From Synechococcus sp. RSCCF101 (GTDB taxonomy: Bacteria > Cyanobacteriota > Cyanobacteriia > PCC-6307 > Cyanobiaceae): a stretch of 64,000 nucleotides of DNA. Under the pieces are notes generated by a model that saw only the letters and a program-made list of their open reading frames with translations, ran no database searches and was not told the origin of the DNA. Shown piece after piece: positions 17,950 through 31,252 of this stretch (positions within the stretch are counted from its first letter, which is position 1; every line of letters starts with the position of its first letter). The stretch is taken from positions 2,418,001-2,482,000 of the forward strand of contig NZ_CP035632.1 in assembly GCF_008807075.1 (NCBI RefSeq), given 5' to 3'. Both the position numbers and the translations under genes were made by a program.

Positions 17950-18651
17950 TCAGGACCCCAGCCAGCGCCCCAGTCCCCGGAGGATCAGATCGCCCAGATC
18001 GTCCTCCAGGGGCGAGCCGCCCGGGCGGGCCGGCCAGCGCTCTCGCTCCGGGAGCGCGGCGGCGGCAGCGGCCACCTCACGGCGCTCCTGCCGCTGCTGC
18101 TGTTTCCGTTGCTCCTCGCGGCGCTCCCGTCGCTCGGCGTCGAGCGTGGCGCCGCCGGCGCGCTGCCATTCCATCAGCTGCCGGAGTTCGCCGGCATCCA
18201 GCCACACACCGTGATCCCTGCAGGTGTCGGTGATCACGCCGCTGCGGGAGCCGTGCAGACGGCGGTGCATCAGGGTGCCGCACACGGGGCAGGGCCGGTA
18301 GCGCATCACCGGGGTGCGCTCCTGTCTGGGCTCCTGCAGCAGGGCCTCCAGCAGCCGGTGGTTCACCTCCGAGCTCTTGAGCACCGCATCCCGCAACACC
18401 CTGTCCAGCGCGGAGCGGGTCAGGAACAGCCCCAGACAGCTCGGACAGCGGTCCACGGCCGGCGCATCGGTGTCGTCTCCGAGGCGAAGACGCTGCAGAG
18501 GCTCGTCGCAGTCCGGGCAGCGGAGCTCAGCCCCGTCGCTCTCGACCCGGGTGGTGCGCAGGCCCCGCAGATCGAGATCCTGGCGGTGGCCGCAGTAAGC
18601 GCACACGACGCTGCCGCTGGCCAGCGGTGCCGCGCAGCAGGGGCAGTTCAT
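17950..18651 (-). CDS. TFIIB-type zinc-ribbon protein
   Basis: A 233-residue protein with three zinc-binding pieces: an N-terminal ribbon (CPCC...CAYCG, residues 3-20), a second CPDC...CPSC module around 45-71, and a zf-TFIIB ribbon (CPVC...CRDHGVWLDAGEL, about 121-157). A long Glu/Arg/Gln-rich probable coiled coil (about 165-195) follows. The start overlaps the end of the SPFH gene by four bases (ATGA). Zinc-ribbon plus SPFH pairs occur in membrane-stress (Psp-related, B. subtilis ydjFGHI-like) loci; no pspA is in the window. Function is inferred only from this context. Confidence 0.72.
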   Translation of the reverse strand: MNCPCCAAPLASGSVVCAYCGHRQDLDLRGLRTTRVESDGAELRCPDCDEPLQRLRLGDDTDAPAVDRCPSCLGLFLTRSALDRVLRDAVLKSSEVNHRLLEALLQEPRQERTPVMRYRPCPVCGTLMHRRLHGSRSGVITDTCRDHGVWLDAGELRQLMEWQRAGGATLDAERRERREEQRKQQQRQERREVAAAAAALPERERWPARPGGSPLEDDLGDLILRGLGRWLGS

Positions 18652-19772
18652 GGGTCGCCGTCAGGGGGCGGAGCCCCGGGCGCCGGGGGGATGGGGGGCG
18701 GACCGGGCGGCGGTGGCGGTGGCGGTGGCGGTGCAAACAGGCCGGCGAGGTCCGGCACGGCGGAGGCCGGAGTCCAGCCCGTCAGGCCGGCCCGCCAGAC
18801 CAGGGTGCCCGTCGTCAGGCCTCCGTCGCGGCAGCGCTGCTGCAGAGCGGACAGGGGCATGGGCCCCTCCGACTCCTGGCCCACCAGCACATGGAACAGA
18901 GGCTCCGAGGCCGCCGGCGCCGGCGGGGGCTGCTGCGGCTGCGTCCCCATGGCCATCCCCATGGCCAGGCCGAGCCCCGAGCCGGCTGCGCCGCCGGGAT
19001 TGGCCGCCGCCTTCTCCAGTGCGATGCCCTGCTGATAGGCCTGAAACTGCCCCAGGTCACCGCTGAGACGCACGCTGCTGCGCCTGTCGAGCGCCGCCTC
19101 CACGTCCGGCGGCAGCGTGAGGTTCTCGATCAGGAGGGAAGCCAGTTCCAACCCGTAGCCGCGCACCTCGGCCTCCAGCCGCGACTGGAGCGCGGCGGCC
19201 AGTTCGTCGTAGCGGCGGCTCAGATCGAGCACCGGCGTCTCGCATTCCCCCAGCAGGTCGGCCAGCCGTGTCGCGATCAGATTGCGCAGCTGGTCACCGA
19301 TGTCCTCCACGCTGAAGCTGGTGTCCGTGCCGGTGATCACCTCGATCAGCCGCTTCGGGTCGACCACCTGCAGCACGTAGGTGCCGAAGCCCCTCAGCCG
19401 CACCGGACCCAGCTCCGGATCGCGCAGGATCAGCGGGTGGCGCGTGCCCCAGCGGCGGTTGGTGAACTGGCGTGTCGCCACGAACAGCACCTCGGCCAGG
19501 AACGGGGTCTCGAAGCCGTAGGGCAGCGAGAGCAACGTCGTGAGCAGGGGCATGTTGCGGGTGTCCAGCCGGTAGCGACCGGGCCCGAAGCTGTCGGCGA
19601 TGCGGCCCTCGTTCACGAACACCGCCCATTGCCCGGGGCGCACGGTCAGCTGGCTGCCGAGCTTCAGGGAGCGGCTGCGGCTGGGAAACCGCCAGACCAG
19701 GGTCTCCTCGCCCGGATCGCTCCACTCGATGACATCGACGAACTCCGCCTTGATCCCCTGCCAGAGCCCCAT
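18648..19772 (-). CDS. SPFH (band 7-like) protein with GYF_2 domain and proline tail
   Basis: A 374-residue protein. Residues about 15-240 form an SPFH domain of the YdjI / 'virion core protein' type (starts GLWQGIKAEFVDVIEWSD, then WAVFVNEGRIADSFGPGRY), with a coiled stretch and a Gly/Ala/Met-rich linker. A GYF_2 (DUF4339) domain follows (FHVLVGQESEGPM...GWTPASAVPDL, about 292-346), then a tail with a run of nine prolines. SPFH proteins form membrane-associated rings; GYF domains bind proline-rich ligands, so this tail could bind its own or a neighbour's GYF domain. First gene of the SPFH / zinc-ribbon / coaE unit. Confidence 0.78.
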   Translation of the reverse strand: MGLWQGIKAEFVDVIEWSDPGEETLVWRFPSRSRSLKLGSQLTVRPGQWAVFVNEGRIADSFGPGRYRLDTRNMPLLTTLLSLPYGFETPFLAEVLFVATRQFTNRRWGTRHPLILRDPELGPVRLRGFGTYVLQVVDPKRLIEVITGTDTSFSVEDIGDQLRNLIATRLADLLGECETPVLDLSRRYDELAAALQSRLEAEVRGYGLELASLLIENLTLPPDVEAALDRRSSVRLSGDLGQFQAYQQGIALEKAAANPGGAAGSGLGLAMGMAMGTQPQQPPPAPAASEPLFHVLVGQESEGPMPLSALQQRCRDGGLTTGTLVWRAGLTGWTPASAVPDLAGLFAPPPPPPPPPGPPPIPPAPGAPPPDGDP

Positions 19773-19868
19773 GGCCGCCGTGTCGCACCCACGACTCCAC
19801 GCTATGGGCGGGGCTGTGGTCCGTCAGCCCCGGATCGACCAGCATGAGCGCAGAGCAAGCCGGCGCCG

Positions 19869-21092
19869 GTGACGCAATGGACCTCCGTTCCCGGCGGGGT
19901 GACAGCCCCGGAGGGATTCCTGGCCGCGGGCCTGGCCGCCGGTCTCAAGCCCTCGGGTCAGCCCGATCTGGCCCTGCTCTGGGCCAGCGGCCCCGCCAGC
20001 GCGGCCGGGGCCTTCACCACCAACCGGATGCGGGCGGCCTGCGTGGACCTCTGCCGGCAGCGGCTGGCCGCTGGGCGGCCCAGGGGCGTGGTGATCAACG
20101 CCGGCCAGGCCAACGCCTGCACCGGCGATCGGGGCTGGCGTGACAGCGAGGCGATCACCGCCGCCGTGGCCGACCGGCTGGGGGTGCCGGCCGAGGAGCT
20201 GCTGATCTGCTCCACAGGAGTGATCGGGCAGCCGATCGCCCTGGATCCCCTTCTGAAGGCGGTGCCGGATCTGGTGCAGCAGCTGGACAGCGGCGGCGGC
20301 GCCGCCGCGGCGCGGGCGATTCTCACCACCGACCTGGTGGACAAGCAGATCGCTCTTGAGGCCAACCTCTCCGGTCGGAGAGTCCGCCTGGGGGGCATGG
20401 CCAAGGGCTCGGGAATGATCCACCCCGACATGGCCACCATGCTGGCCTTCGTGACCTGCGATGCCGGCGTTGAGCCCGCCCTCTGGCAGGCGATGGTGGC
20501 GCGCGCCGTGGCCGGCTCGTTCAACGCCATCACCGTGGATGGCGACACCAGCACCAACGACACCCTGCTGGCCTTCGCCGCCGGCGAACCCCTGCCCGAG
20601 GCGGACCTGGGCGCCCTGGAGGCCGGTCTGACGCTGGTCTGTCAGCACCTGGCCCGGGCCATCGCCCGCGACGGTGAGGGCGCCACCTGCCTGATCGAGG
20701 TGCTCGTGCGGGGCGCCGCCGGCGCTCCTGCCGCGGCCCGGATCGCCCGCACCATCGCCGGCTCCTCCCTGGTGAAGACCGCGATCCATGGCCGGGATCC
20801 CAACTGGGGCCGGATCGTGGCCGCGGCCGGTCGCGCCGGTGAGGCCTTCGACCCGGGCGCCGTCGCGCTGTGGCTGGGGCCCCATCAGCTCATGGCCGGC
20901 GGGGTGCCGCTGGCCTTCGATCGCGCGGCGGCCTCCGGCTACCTGCGCGAGCAGGCCGAGACCGGCACCTACCTGCTCTCCGACACGGTGCGCATCGGCC
21001 TCGACGTGGGGGACGGGCCCGGAGAGGCGCTGGCCTGGGGCTGCGATCTCTCGGCCGAGTACGTGCGCATCAACGCCGACTACACGACCTGA
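19869..21092 (+). CDS. argJ: bifunctional ornithine acetyltransferase / N-acetylglutamate synthase
   Basis: Arginine biosynthesis: moves acetyl from N-acetylornithine to glutamate and can use acetyl-CoA. The 407-residue precursor cleaves itself into alpha and beta chains at the Ala-Thr bond of KGSGMIHPDMATML, where the nucleophilic Thr sits; the motif is intact. The start is a GTG (MTQWTSVPGGVTAPEGF), since no ATG in frame fits. The C-terminal CDLSAEYVRINADYTT ending is typical of the family. Confidence 0.96.
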   Translation: MTQWTSVPGGVTAPEGFLAAGLAAGLKPSGQPDLALLWASGPASAAGAFTTNRMRAACVDLCRQRLAAGRPRGVVINAGQANACTGDRGWRDSEAITAAVADRLGVPAEELLICSTGVIGQPIALDPLLKAVPDLVQQLDSGGGAAAARAILTTDLVDKQIALEANLSGRRVRLGGMAKGSGMIHPDMATMLAFVTCDAGVEPALWQAMVARAVAGSFNAITVDGDTSTNDTLLAFAAGEPLPEADLGALEAGLTLVCQHLARAIARDGEGATCLIEVLVRGAAGAPAAARIARTIAGSSLVKTAIHGRDPNWGRIVAAAGRAGEAFDPGAVALWLGPHQLMAGGVPLAFDRAAASGYLREQAETGTYLLSDTVRIGLDVGDGPGEALAWGCDLSAEYVRINADYTT

Positions 21093-21144
21093 CGCGGCCC
21101 GCCGGCGGCTGGCAGGATGGCGCCCACTCACCGCGCGATTCCCC

Positions 21145-21908
21145 ATGGGCGACGCCACGGCGCCCCCGCGACGCCAGGGCGAATCGCTCTGGCTCCCCCT
21201 GCTCGTGGGCTTCTCCCTGGCGATGGGCTACGGGCTGGTGGCGCGGGTGCTGCAGCGCACCACCGCCTCACCCCGGCTCGGGGTGGCCTTTCCGGAACGG
21301 GAGATCCCCGGTACCTCCCTCGATGCCCTGCGCATGCAGCACGCCTCCGGCGATTCACCGCTGGCGGCCGATCTCGGTGCGCTGAGCCTGGAGCGACTCC
21401 AGGACGAGGAGAAACAGCGGGCCGAGCAGGATCAGCAGGAGGCTGAGGAGGCCCGCCGACAAGTGGCGGAGGCCCCCCTCCCGAACCCGCGCCAGCCCCG
21501 GCCGCACCGGCGCCGGTGGAGCTCCCGCCCGCCGAGGAGCTGCCTCCGGAGGAGCCCCTGCCCGACTGGGATGGAGAACCGGAACCCTGGACTCCGCCGG
21601 CGGATGAGTGGGCTCCGGGCGACCCGGTCGAGCCCTGGCGGCCAGGCGATGCGGAGCCCGCTCCCGACGCTGCGCCTCCGGCCGACACGGCTCCCCCCGC
21701 CGAGTCCGGTGTTCAGGAGGAGCCCGCGCCGGCATCTCCGGCACCGGTGACGCCGCCTCTGCCGGATGCCCAGCCCTTCCCGGCGGATCCGACACCCCCA
21801 CCTGCACCGCCACCGGCGCCCGCGCCCCCTCCCGCTCCTGTCGCCGCGCCGCCGCCGCTCGCTCCTCCCCCGCCGGCCCCCGCCCCGGTGGATGCGGGGA
21901 CTCCCTGA
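21145..21908 (+). pseudogene. proline-rich single-pass membrane protein, interrupted by a frameshift
   Basis: From ATG the frame gives a transmembrane segment (SLWLPLLVGFSLAMGYGLVA, about residues 14-33) and a Glu/Gln-rich coiled-coil-like stretch ending EEARRQVAEAP. Downstream, this frame turns into arginine/serine-rich sequence of poor quality and ends at 21750. The neighbouring frame instead continues with a compositionally sensible Pro/Glu/Ala-rich tail (PPEPAPAPAAPAPVELPPAEE...) to a stop at 21908. The switch occurs at the C6 run at 21473-21478; one missing C would explain it. Restored, it would be about 254 residues. Sequencing error, true mutation and slippage cannot be told apart here. 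Function unknown; probably in the argJ transcript. Confidence 0.6.
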
Positions 21909-21968
21909 CGCCTTCGGCTGCCGCTTCGGGGGCCGGATCTGGCACAGTTCTGCTGCAGATGGGACCCG

Positions 21969-22331
21969 ATGAGCACACCGGAAACCCTGGTTCAGGCCAC
22001 CCTCAACCGGCTTCTGGCCCGTGTGGGCAGCGGAGTCGCCGATGCGGCCGCCGCCGTGGCCGTGATCGCTCAGGACGCGCCCGAGCGTCTGCGGCAGGAG
22101 TGGGATCTCTTCCGCGAGGAGGTGCAGCTGGAGGCCGAGCGGCTGGAGGCGGAGGCGACAGCACCAGCCCCGGCGGCCGATCAGACCCCTTCGGATCCGG
22201 CCGGCTCCGGGGGCTCGGCTCCGGCTCAGGCCGACCCGGTGGCTGAGGACGGGCGCTCCGCCCAGCAGCGCATCGACGCCCTCCGCTCCCGCGTCTCCGA
22301 TCTGTCCGCCCGTCTGGAGGATCCGGCCTAA
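21969..22331 (+). CDS. small cyanobacterial hypothetical protein
   Basis: A 120-residue acidic protein: a helical N-terminal half (LVQATLNRLLARVGSGVADAAAAVAVIAQDAPERLRQEWDLF), a Pro/Ala/Ser linker and a C-terminal heptad-like helix (IDALRSRVSDLSARLEDP). No signal peptide or membrane segment. Its stop overlaps the start of the ABC1-kinase gene by one base (TAATG), so it is translated from the same message. I recognise no family; a helical adaptor is possible but unsupported. Confidence 0.68.
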   Translation: MSTPETLVQATLNRLLARVGSGVADAAAAVAVIAQDAPERLRQEWDLFREEVQLEAERLEAEATAPAPAADQTPSDPAGSGGSAPAQADPVAEDGRSAQQRIDALRSRVSDLSARLEDPA

Positions 22332-23998
22332 TGCCGCTCTCGCGTCTGGGAGGCCTGCGGCGTTCTCTGCGGATCTGGCGCTCCGTTCTGATCCTCTTCG
22401 TTGTGCTCTGGTGGGACGGTCGCCCCTGGACCTATCCCGGCGGCATCACCGAGGAGCGTCGTCTGCGCCGTCAGCAGCGCCGGGCCCGCTGGCTCACCGA
22501 TGAGCTGCTCAGCCTGGGCTCGGCCTTCATCAAGCTCGGTCAGCTGCTCTCGGCCCGACCGGATGTGCTTCCCGCCGCCTGGGTCGGCGAGCTGTCCCAG
22601 CTGCAGGACAAGGTGCCCGCCTTCCCCTTCGCCCAGGCGCAGTCGGTGCTGGAGGAGGAGCTGGGGGAGCGCTGCGCCGAGATCATCGACCTCGACGTGA
22701 AGCCCCTCGGGGCGGCCAGCCTGGCCCAGGTGCACCGGGCCAGCCTCCGCAGCGGCCGTCAGGTGGTGCTCAAGATCCAGCGACCGGGTCTGCAACGCCT
22801 GTTCCGGCTCGATCTGGAGGTGATGCAGCAGGTGGCGGCGGTGCTGCAGCGCCATCCCCGCTGGGGCGAGGGACGCGACTGGGTGGCCATCGCCCAGGAG
22901 TGCCGCAGGGTGCTGCTGCGGGAGCTCGACTTCCGGCTCGAGGCCGAGCACGCCGCCCGGTTCCGGCAGCAGTTCCTTGACGACGCCAGGGTCCGGGTCC
23001 CGGCCGTGGTCTGGGAGCTGAGCACCCGCAGGGTCCTCTGCCTCGACTTCGTGCCCGGCATCAAGATCACCGACCGAGAGGCCCTGCTCCAGGCGGGGGT
23101 GACGCCCTCGGAGGTGGCGGAGATTGGTGCGGCCAGCTACCTCAAGCAGCTGGTGCGGTTCGGCTTCTTCCATGCCGATCCCCACCCCGGAAACCTGGCA
23201 GTGGCCGGGGATGGAGCCCTCATCTATTACGACTTCGGGATGATGGGCCAGCTCTCGGAGCGCCTCAGGCAGCGTCTCGGCTCGATGGTGCGGGCCGCCG
23301 CCTCCCGCGATGCGGCGGCACTGGTGAGTGAGATGCAGGCGGCCGGCGTCATCGCCCAGGGGGTTGACCCGGGGCCGGTGCGGCGGCTGGTGCGGGTGAT
23401 GCTCACCGAGGCCCTCACCCCGCCCTTCTCGGCCAATGTGATCGACAAGCTCTCCGGTGACCTCTACGAGCTGGTCTACGGCCAGCCGTTCCGGCTGCCG
23501 GTGGAGCTGATCTTCGTGATGCGGGCGCTCTCCACCTTCGAAGGGGTGGGGCGCAGCCTCGATCCGGCCTTTAGCCTCGTCGCCATCGCCCGCCCCTACC
23601 TGCTGCCCCTGATGACCGCCAGCGGCAACGGCCCCAACGACCTGCTCACCGCCCTGGGGCGCCAGGCCGGAGCCCTGAGCACCCAGGCCCTCAACCTGCC
23701 CCGCCGCCTGGACGACAACCTGGCCCGGATCGAGCAGGGCGATCTCCAGATCCAGATCCGCGCCGGCGAGACGGACCGCCAGCTGAGGCGGATGGTGACC
23801 GCCCAGCACTCCATCGGCCAGTCCGTGCTGCTCGGTTGCCTCGTGCTGGCGGCGGCCCTGCTCGGTGCCAGCCCCCGTCCCCTGTTCGCCATCGCGCCCC
23901 TGCTGGCCGCCGTGCCGGTGGGGACCGGCTGGCTGAAGCTGCAGGGGCGGCTGCGCCGCGATGGCCGGCTGGAGCAGCTCCCCGGCAACCGCGGCTGA
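22331..23998 (+). CDS. ABC1/AarF/UbiB-family atypical kinase
   Basis: A 555-residue protein-kinase-like ATPase of the UbiB/ABC1 family, linked to prenyl-quinone metabolism in bacteria and plastids. Family hallmarks: KxGQ in SAFIKLGQLLSARPDVLP (near residue 65), the alanine-rich loop PLGAASLAQVHRA in place of a glycine-rich loop, catalytic-lobe lysine in VVLKIQRPG, HADPHPGNLAV and YYDFGMMG. The C-terminus has a pair of hydrophobic helices (VLLGCLVLAAALLGASP and an adjoining stretch), suggesting membrane anchoring. Cyanobacteria carry several paralogues and the sequence alone does not show which quinone step this one serves. Confidence 0.9.
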   Translation: MPLSRLGGLRRSLRIWRSVLILFVVLWWDGRPWTYPGGITEERRLRRQQRRARWLTDELLSLGSAFIKLGQLLSARPDVLPAAWVGELSQLQDKVPAFPFAQAQSVLEEELGERCAEIIDLDVKPLGAASLAQVHRASLRSGRQVVLKIQRPGLQRLFRLDLEVMQQVAAVLQRHPRWGEGRDWVAIAQECRRVLLRELDFRLEAEHAARFRQQFLDDARVRVPAVVWELSTRRVLCLDFVPGIKITDREALLQAGVTPSEVAEIGAASYLKQLVRFGFFHADPHPGNLAVAGDGALIYYDFGMMGQLSERLRQRLGSMVRAAASRDAAALVSEMQAAGVIAQGVDPGPVRRLVRVMLTEALTPPFSANVIDKLSGDLYELVYGQPFRLPVELIFVMRALSTFEGVGRSLDPAFSLVAIARPYLLPLMTASGNGPNDLLTALGRQAGALSTQALNLPRRLDDNLARIEQGDLQIQIRAGETDRQLRRMVTAQHSIGQSVLLGCLVLAAALLGASPRPLFAIAPLLAAVPVGTGWLKLQGRLRRDGRLEQLPGNRG

Positions 23999-24015
23999 TC
24001 GGACCCTCGGAGGGG

Positions 24016-25407
<1,392 letters not shown>

Positions 25408-25448
25408 TCAGAATGACCTGACCGCTGCACCGAACGGAGGCGACCGCC

Positions 25449-25888
25449 ATGCGCATGCTCCACACCATGCTGCGGGTGGGCGATCTCGACCGATCGCTCG
25501 CCTTCTACACCGACGTGCTGGGCATGCGCCTGCTGCGGCGCAAGGATTATCCGGGCGGTCGCTTCACCCTCGCCTTCGTCGGCTACGGGGATGAGGCGAG
25601 CCACACGGTGCTCGAGCTCACCCACAACTGGGACACCGACAGCTATGAGCTTGGATCGGGCTACGGCCACATCGCCCTCGGCGTGGCGGACATCCACGCC
25701 ACCTGCCGTGCGATTGCCGGCAAGGGCGGCCGGGTGGTGCGTGAACCGGGCCCGATGAAGCACGGCAGCACGGTCATCGCCTTTGTTGAGGATCCCGATG
25801 GCTACCGGATCGAGCTCATCGATCTGGCGTCCAAGGCCCCGGTCCCGCAGCAGGAGCAGGCCCTCCAGACCGGGGGAGCGGTGTCCTG

Positions 25889-25889
<1 letters not shown>
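25449..25889 (+). CDS. gloA: lactoylglutathione lyase (glyoxalase I)
   Basis: Detoxifies methylglyoxal by isomerising its glutathione hemithioacetal. 146 residues. Metal ligands can be read as His5 ([10 protein letters not shown]), Glu58 region (VLELTHNWD), His76 region (GYGHIALGV) and Glu124 region (GYRIELIDL), the pattern of nickel/cobalt-type bacterial enzymes. Stop and the next start share one base (TGATG), so it is coupled to the ClpB-type gene. A C-terminal Gln-rich tail of about 15 residues is extra. Confidence 0.94.
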
Positions 25890-28792
<2,903 letters not shown>

Positions 28793-28868
28793 GCGTCAGT
28801 TACGATCAGCGTTTGCCCGGACGCGCCAGTGGGATTCTCCGGGTCCGCCGGAGCATTCCCCAGGTCCC

Positions 28869-29141
28869 GTGAGCCCATCCGCTTCCCCCGAAGACACAAC
28901 GGTCGAACCGACGCGGTCCGCCGCTCCGGCCGCTGACGCACCGGGGGCACCCCCGGTCCCGGCCGCCGACGAGAGCTTCGCGGCCAAGACCATGGCCGAG
29001 CTGCGCATGGTGGTCTGGCCCAGTCGCCAGCAGCTGTTCAGCGAGTCGGTGGCGGTGATCCTGATGGTGAGCCTCTCCGCGGCGGCGATCGCGGCGGTGG
29101 ATCGCTTCTACAGCTGGGGCGCCGGCCTGGTGTTCCGCTGA
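28869..29141 (+). CDS. secE: preprotein translocase subunit SecE
   Basis: Small SecYEG subunit, 90 residues from a GTG start (VSPSASPEDTT). A Pro/Ala-rich disordered N-terminus of about 38 residues leads into the conserved amphipathic segment MAELRMVVWPSRQQLFSES and one transmembrane helix (VAVILMVSLSAAAIAAVDRFY). Next to nusG and ribosomal genes as in most bacteria. A longer in-frame reading upstream lies inside the ClpB gene and is rejected. Confidence 0.93.
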   Translation: MSPSASPEDTTVEPTRSAAPAADAPGAPPVPAADESFAAKTMAELRMVVWPSRQQLFSESVAVILMVSLSAAAIAAVDRFYSWGAGLVFR

Positions 29142-29207
29142 ATCCCCCGCGCTTCGCCCCTCTGCTGCTCCACCTCCCCCCCTGTCCCTGATCCTCCTGC
29201 CCGATCC

Positions 29208-29876
29208 GTGTCCGACCTCGAACTGAGCACCGAAGCCGGCAGCGTCGCCGATGCGGCTCTGGCGGAGGCGCCGCCCACCGAGGTGGCTGAACCTTCGGCC
29301 CCCCTGCGTCCGGCCGTGGCGCGCTGGTATGCCGTCCAGGTGGCCTCCAGCTGCGAAAAGAAGGTGAAGGCCACCCTCGAGCAGCGGGCGGCCACCCTCG
29401 GCGTCAGCAATCGCATCCTGGAGATCGAGATTCCCCAGACCCCGGCGGTGAAGGTCAAGAAGGACGGCAGCCGCCAGTCCACCGAGGAGAAGGTCTTCCC
29501 GGGCTATGTGCTGGTCCGGATGATGCTCGATGAGGACACGATGATGGCGGTGCGCAGCACGCCCAACGTCATCAATTTCGTCGGTCAGGAGGACCGGCGC
29601 GCCACCGGCCGCGCCCGGGGTCACATCAAGCCCCGTCCCCTCAGTCGCCAGGAGGTGGACCGGATCTTCCGCCGCGCCGCCGAGAAGAAGGCCGTCGTCA
29701 AGGTCGATCTCACAGAAGGCGATCAGATCCTCGTCACCGCCGGTCCCTTCAAGGACTTCCACGGCGAGGTGATCGAGGTCTCGGGCGAGCGCAGCAAGCT
29801 CAAGGCCCTACTCTCCATCTTCGGCCGGGAGACACCGGTCGAACTGGAGTTCTCCCAGATCAGCAAACAGGGCTGA
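29208..29876 (+). CDS. nusG: transcription termination/antitermination factor NusG
   Basis: Binds RNA polymerase and couples it to Rho or ribosomes. 222 residues from GTG. A 38-residue acidic N-terminal extension precedes the NGN domain (RWYAVQVASSCEKKVKATLE, VFPGYVLVRM) and the C-terminal KOW domain (EGDQILVTAGPFKDFHGEVIEV, about 166-190). Extended N-termini of this sort are common in cyanobacterial NusG. Confidence 0.96.
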   Translation: MSDLELSTEAGSVADAALAEAPPTEVAEPSAPLRPAVARWYAVQVASSCEKKVKATLEQRAATLGVSNRILEIEIPQTPAVKVKKDGSRQSTEEKVFPGYVLVRMMLDEDTMMAVRSTPNVINFVGQEDRRATGRARGHIKPRPLSRQEVDRIFRRAAEKKAVVKVDLTEGDQILVTAGPFKDFHGEVIEVSGERSKLKALLSIFGRETPVELEFSQISKQG

Positions 29877-29936
29877 TCTCCAGCGGCCGCTCCGCCCATC
29901 CGGCGGTGTGGCCGACCCGTTCCCGTTGACCAGTCA

Positions 29937-30362
29937 ATGGCCAAGAAAGTCACCGCAGTCATCAAGCTGGCCCTGCAGGCCGGCAAAGCCAACCCCGCTC
30001 CGCCCGTGGGCCCCGCCCTCGGTCAGCACGGCGTCAACATCATGGCGTTCTGCAAGGAGTACAACGCCCGCACCCAGGACAAGGCGGGATTCGTGATCCC
30101 GGTGGAGATCTCGGTCTTCGAAGACCGCAGCTTCACCTTCATCACCAAGACCCCGCCCGCGTCGGTGCTGATCTCCAAGGCCGCAGGGATCGAGAAGGGC
30201 TCCGGCGAGTCCGCCAAGGGCACCGCCGGGTCGATCACCCGGTCCCAGCTCGAGGAGATCGCCAAGACCAAGCTTCCGGATCTCAACTGCAGCAGCGTCG
30301 AGTCGGCCATGCGCATCATCGAGGGCACCGCCCGCAACATGGGCGTCGCCGTCAGCGACTGA
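29937..30362 (+). CDS. rplK: 50S ribosomal protein L11
   Basis: 141 residues, exactly the family length. Binds the GTPase-associated region of 23S r[39 protein letters not shown] is the classical N-terminal domain and NMGVAVSD is the expected C-terminus. Sixty bases after nusG on the same strand. Confidence 0.98.
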   Translation: MAKKVTAVIKLALQAGKANPAPPVGPALGQHGVNIMAFCKEYNARTQDKAGFVIPVEISVFEDRSFTFITKTPPASVLISKAAGIEKGSGESAKGTAGSITRSQLEEIAKTKLPDLNCSSVESAMRIIEGTARNMGVAVSD

Positions 30363-30489
30363 TCCCTCCGGCCCCGTCGCCTCAGGCGATTCGGCCGCAT
30401 CGGTCCCCGGGCCGACCCATTCCAACCATTCCTTCCTCCGGGGGAGACAGCGGCCCGACGGCCCCTGTCATTCGCACCCCGCTCCCGAC

Positions 30490-31197
30490 ATGCCCACACT
30501 CTCCAAGCGTCTGCGCGACCTCACCGGCAAGGTGGAGGACCGTGAGTACGCCCCCCTCGAGGCCCTTGAACTGGTCAAGGCCAACGCCACGGCCCGCTTC
30601 GACGAGACGATCGAGGCCCATGCGCGCCTCGGCATCGATCCCAAATACACCGACCAGCAACTGCGCACCACGGTGGCCCTGCCGAAGGGCACCGGCCAGA
30701 GCATCCGCATCGCCGTGATCGCGCGGGGCGAAAACGTGGCCGCGGCCAAGAGCGCCGGTGCCGATCTCGCCGGCGATGACGAGCTGATCGAGACGATCGC
30801 CAAGGGCGAGATGGCCTTCGATCTGCTCATCGCCACGCCCGACATGATGCCCAAGGTGGCCCGGCTGGGCCGGGTGCTGGGCCCACGGGGGCTGATGCCC
30901 AACCCGAAGGCCGGCACGGTGACCACCGACCTGGCTGGGGCGATCTCCGAGTTCAAGGCCGGCAAGCTGGAATTCCGGGCGGACCGCACCGGCATCGTGC
31001 ACGTGCGCTTCGGCAAGGCCAGCTTCAGCGCCGACGACCTGCTGGAGAACCTGAAGGCTCTGCAGGAGACGATCGACCGTAACAAGCCCAGCGGTGCCAA
31101 GGGGCGCTACTGGAAGAGCCTGTACGTCACCTCCACCATGGGCCCCTCCGTGGCCGTGGATGTGACCGCGCTCCAGGACCTCAAGCAGGAGGCCTGA
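30490..31197 (+). CDS. rplA: 50S ribosomal protein L1
   Basis: 235 residues; forms the L1 stalk near the ribosomal E site. The [11 protein letters not shown] start, [35 protein letters not shown] and the [14 protein letters not shown] blocks are all standard. It follows rplK after a 127-base gap rather than the usual short spacer. That gap contains GC-rich, hairpin-prone sequence, but no convincing terminator. Confidence 0.98.
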   Translation: MPTLSKRLRDLTGKVEDREYAPLEALELVKANATARFDETIEAHARLGIDPKYTDQQLRTTVALPKGTGQSIRIAVIARGENVAAAKSAGADLAGDDELIETIAKGEMAFDLLIATPDMMPKVARLGRVLGPRGLMPNPKAGTVTTDLAGAISEFKAGKLEFRADRTGIVHVRFGKASFSADDLLENLKALQETIDRNKPSGAKGRYWKSLYVTSTMGPSVAVDVTALQDLKQEA

Positions 31198-31252
31198 TCG
31201 GGGGCGGCCCGCGTCGGGCTGCCCAACGGCAGGGGCGCTGCCCACCGATCTG

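Noticed and set aside
18662-18735. GGTGGC-type short repeats near the end of the SPFH gene
   Set aside because: They simply encode the polyproline tail; no independent repeat family or CRISPR-like spacing.
28793-28868. TACGAT at about 28801 as the secE promoter -10
   Set aside because: No -35 element at suitable spacing, and such hexamers occur by chance; not supported enough to list.
30363-30489. Terminator or L1 leader in the rplK-rplA gap
   Set aside because: Some GC-rich pairing is possible, but no stem with a T run and no recognisable L1-binding motif could be defended.
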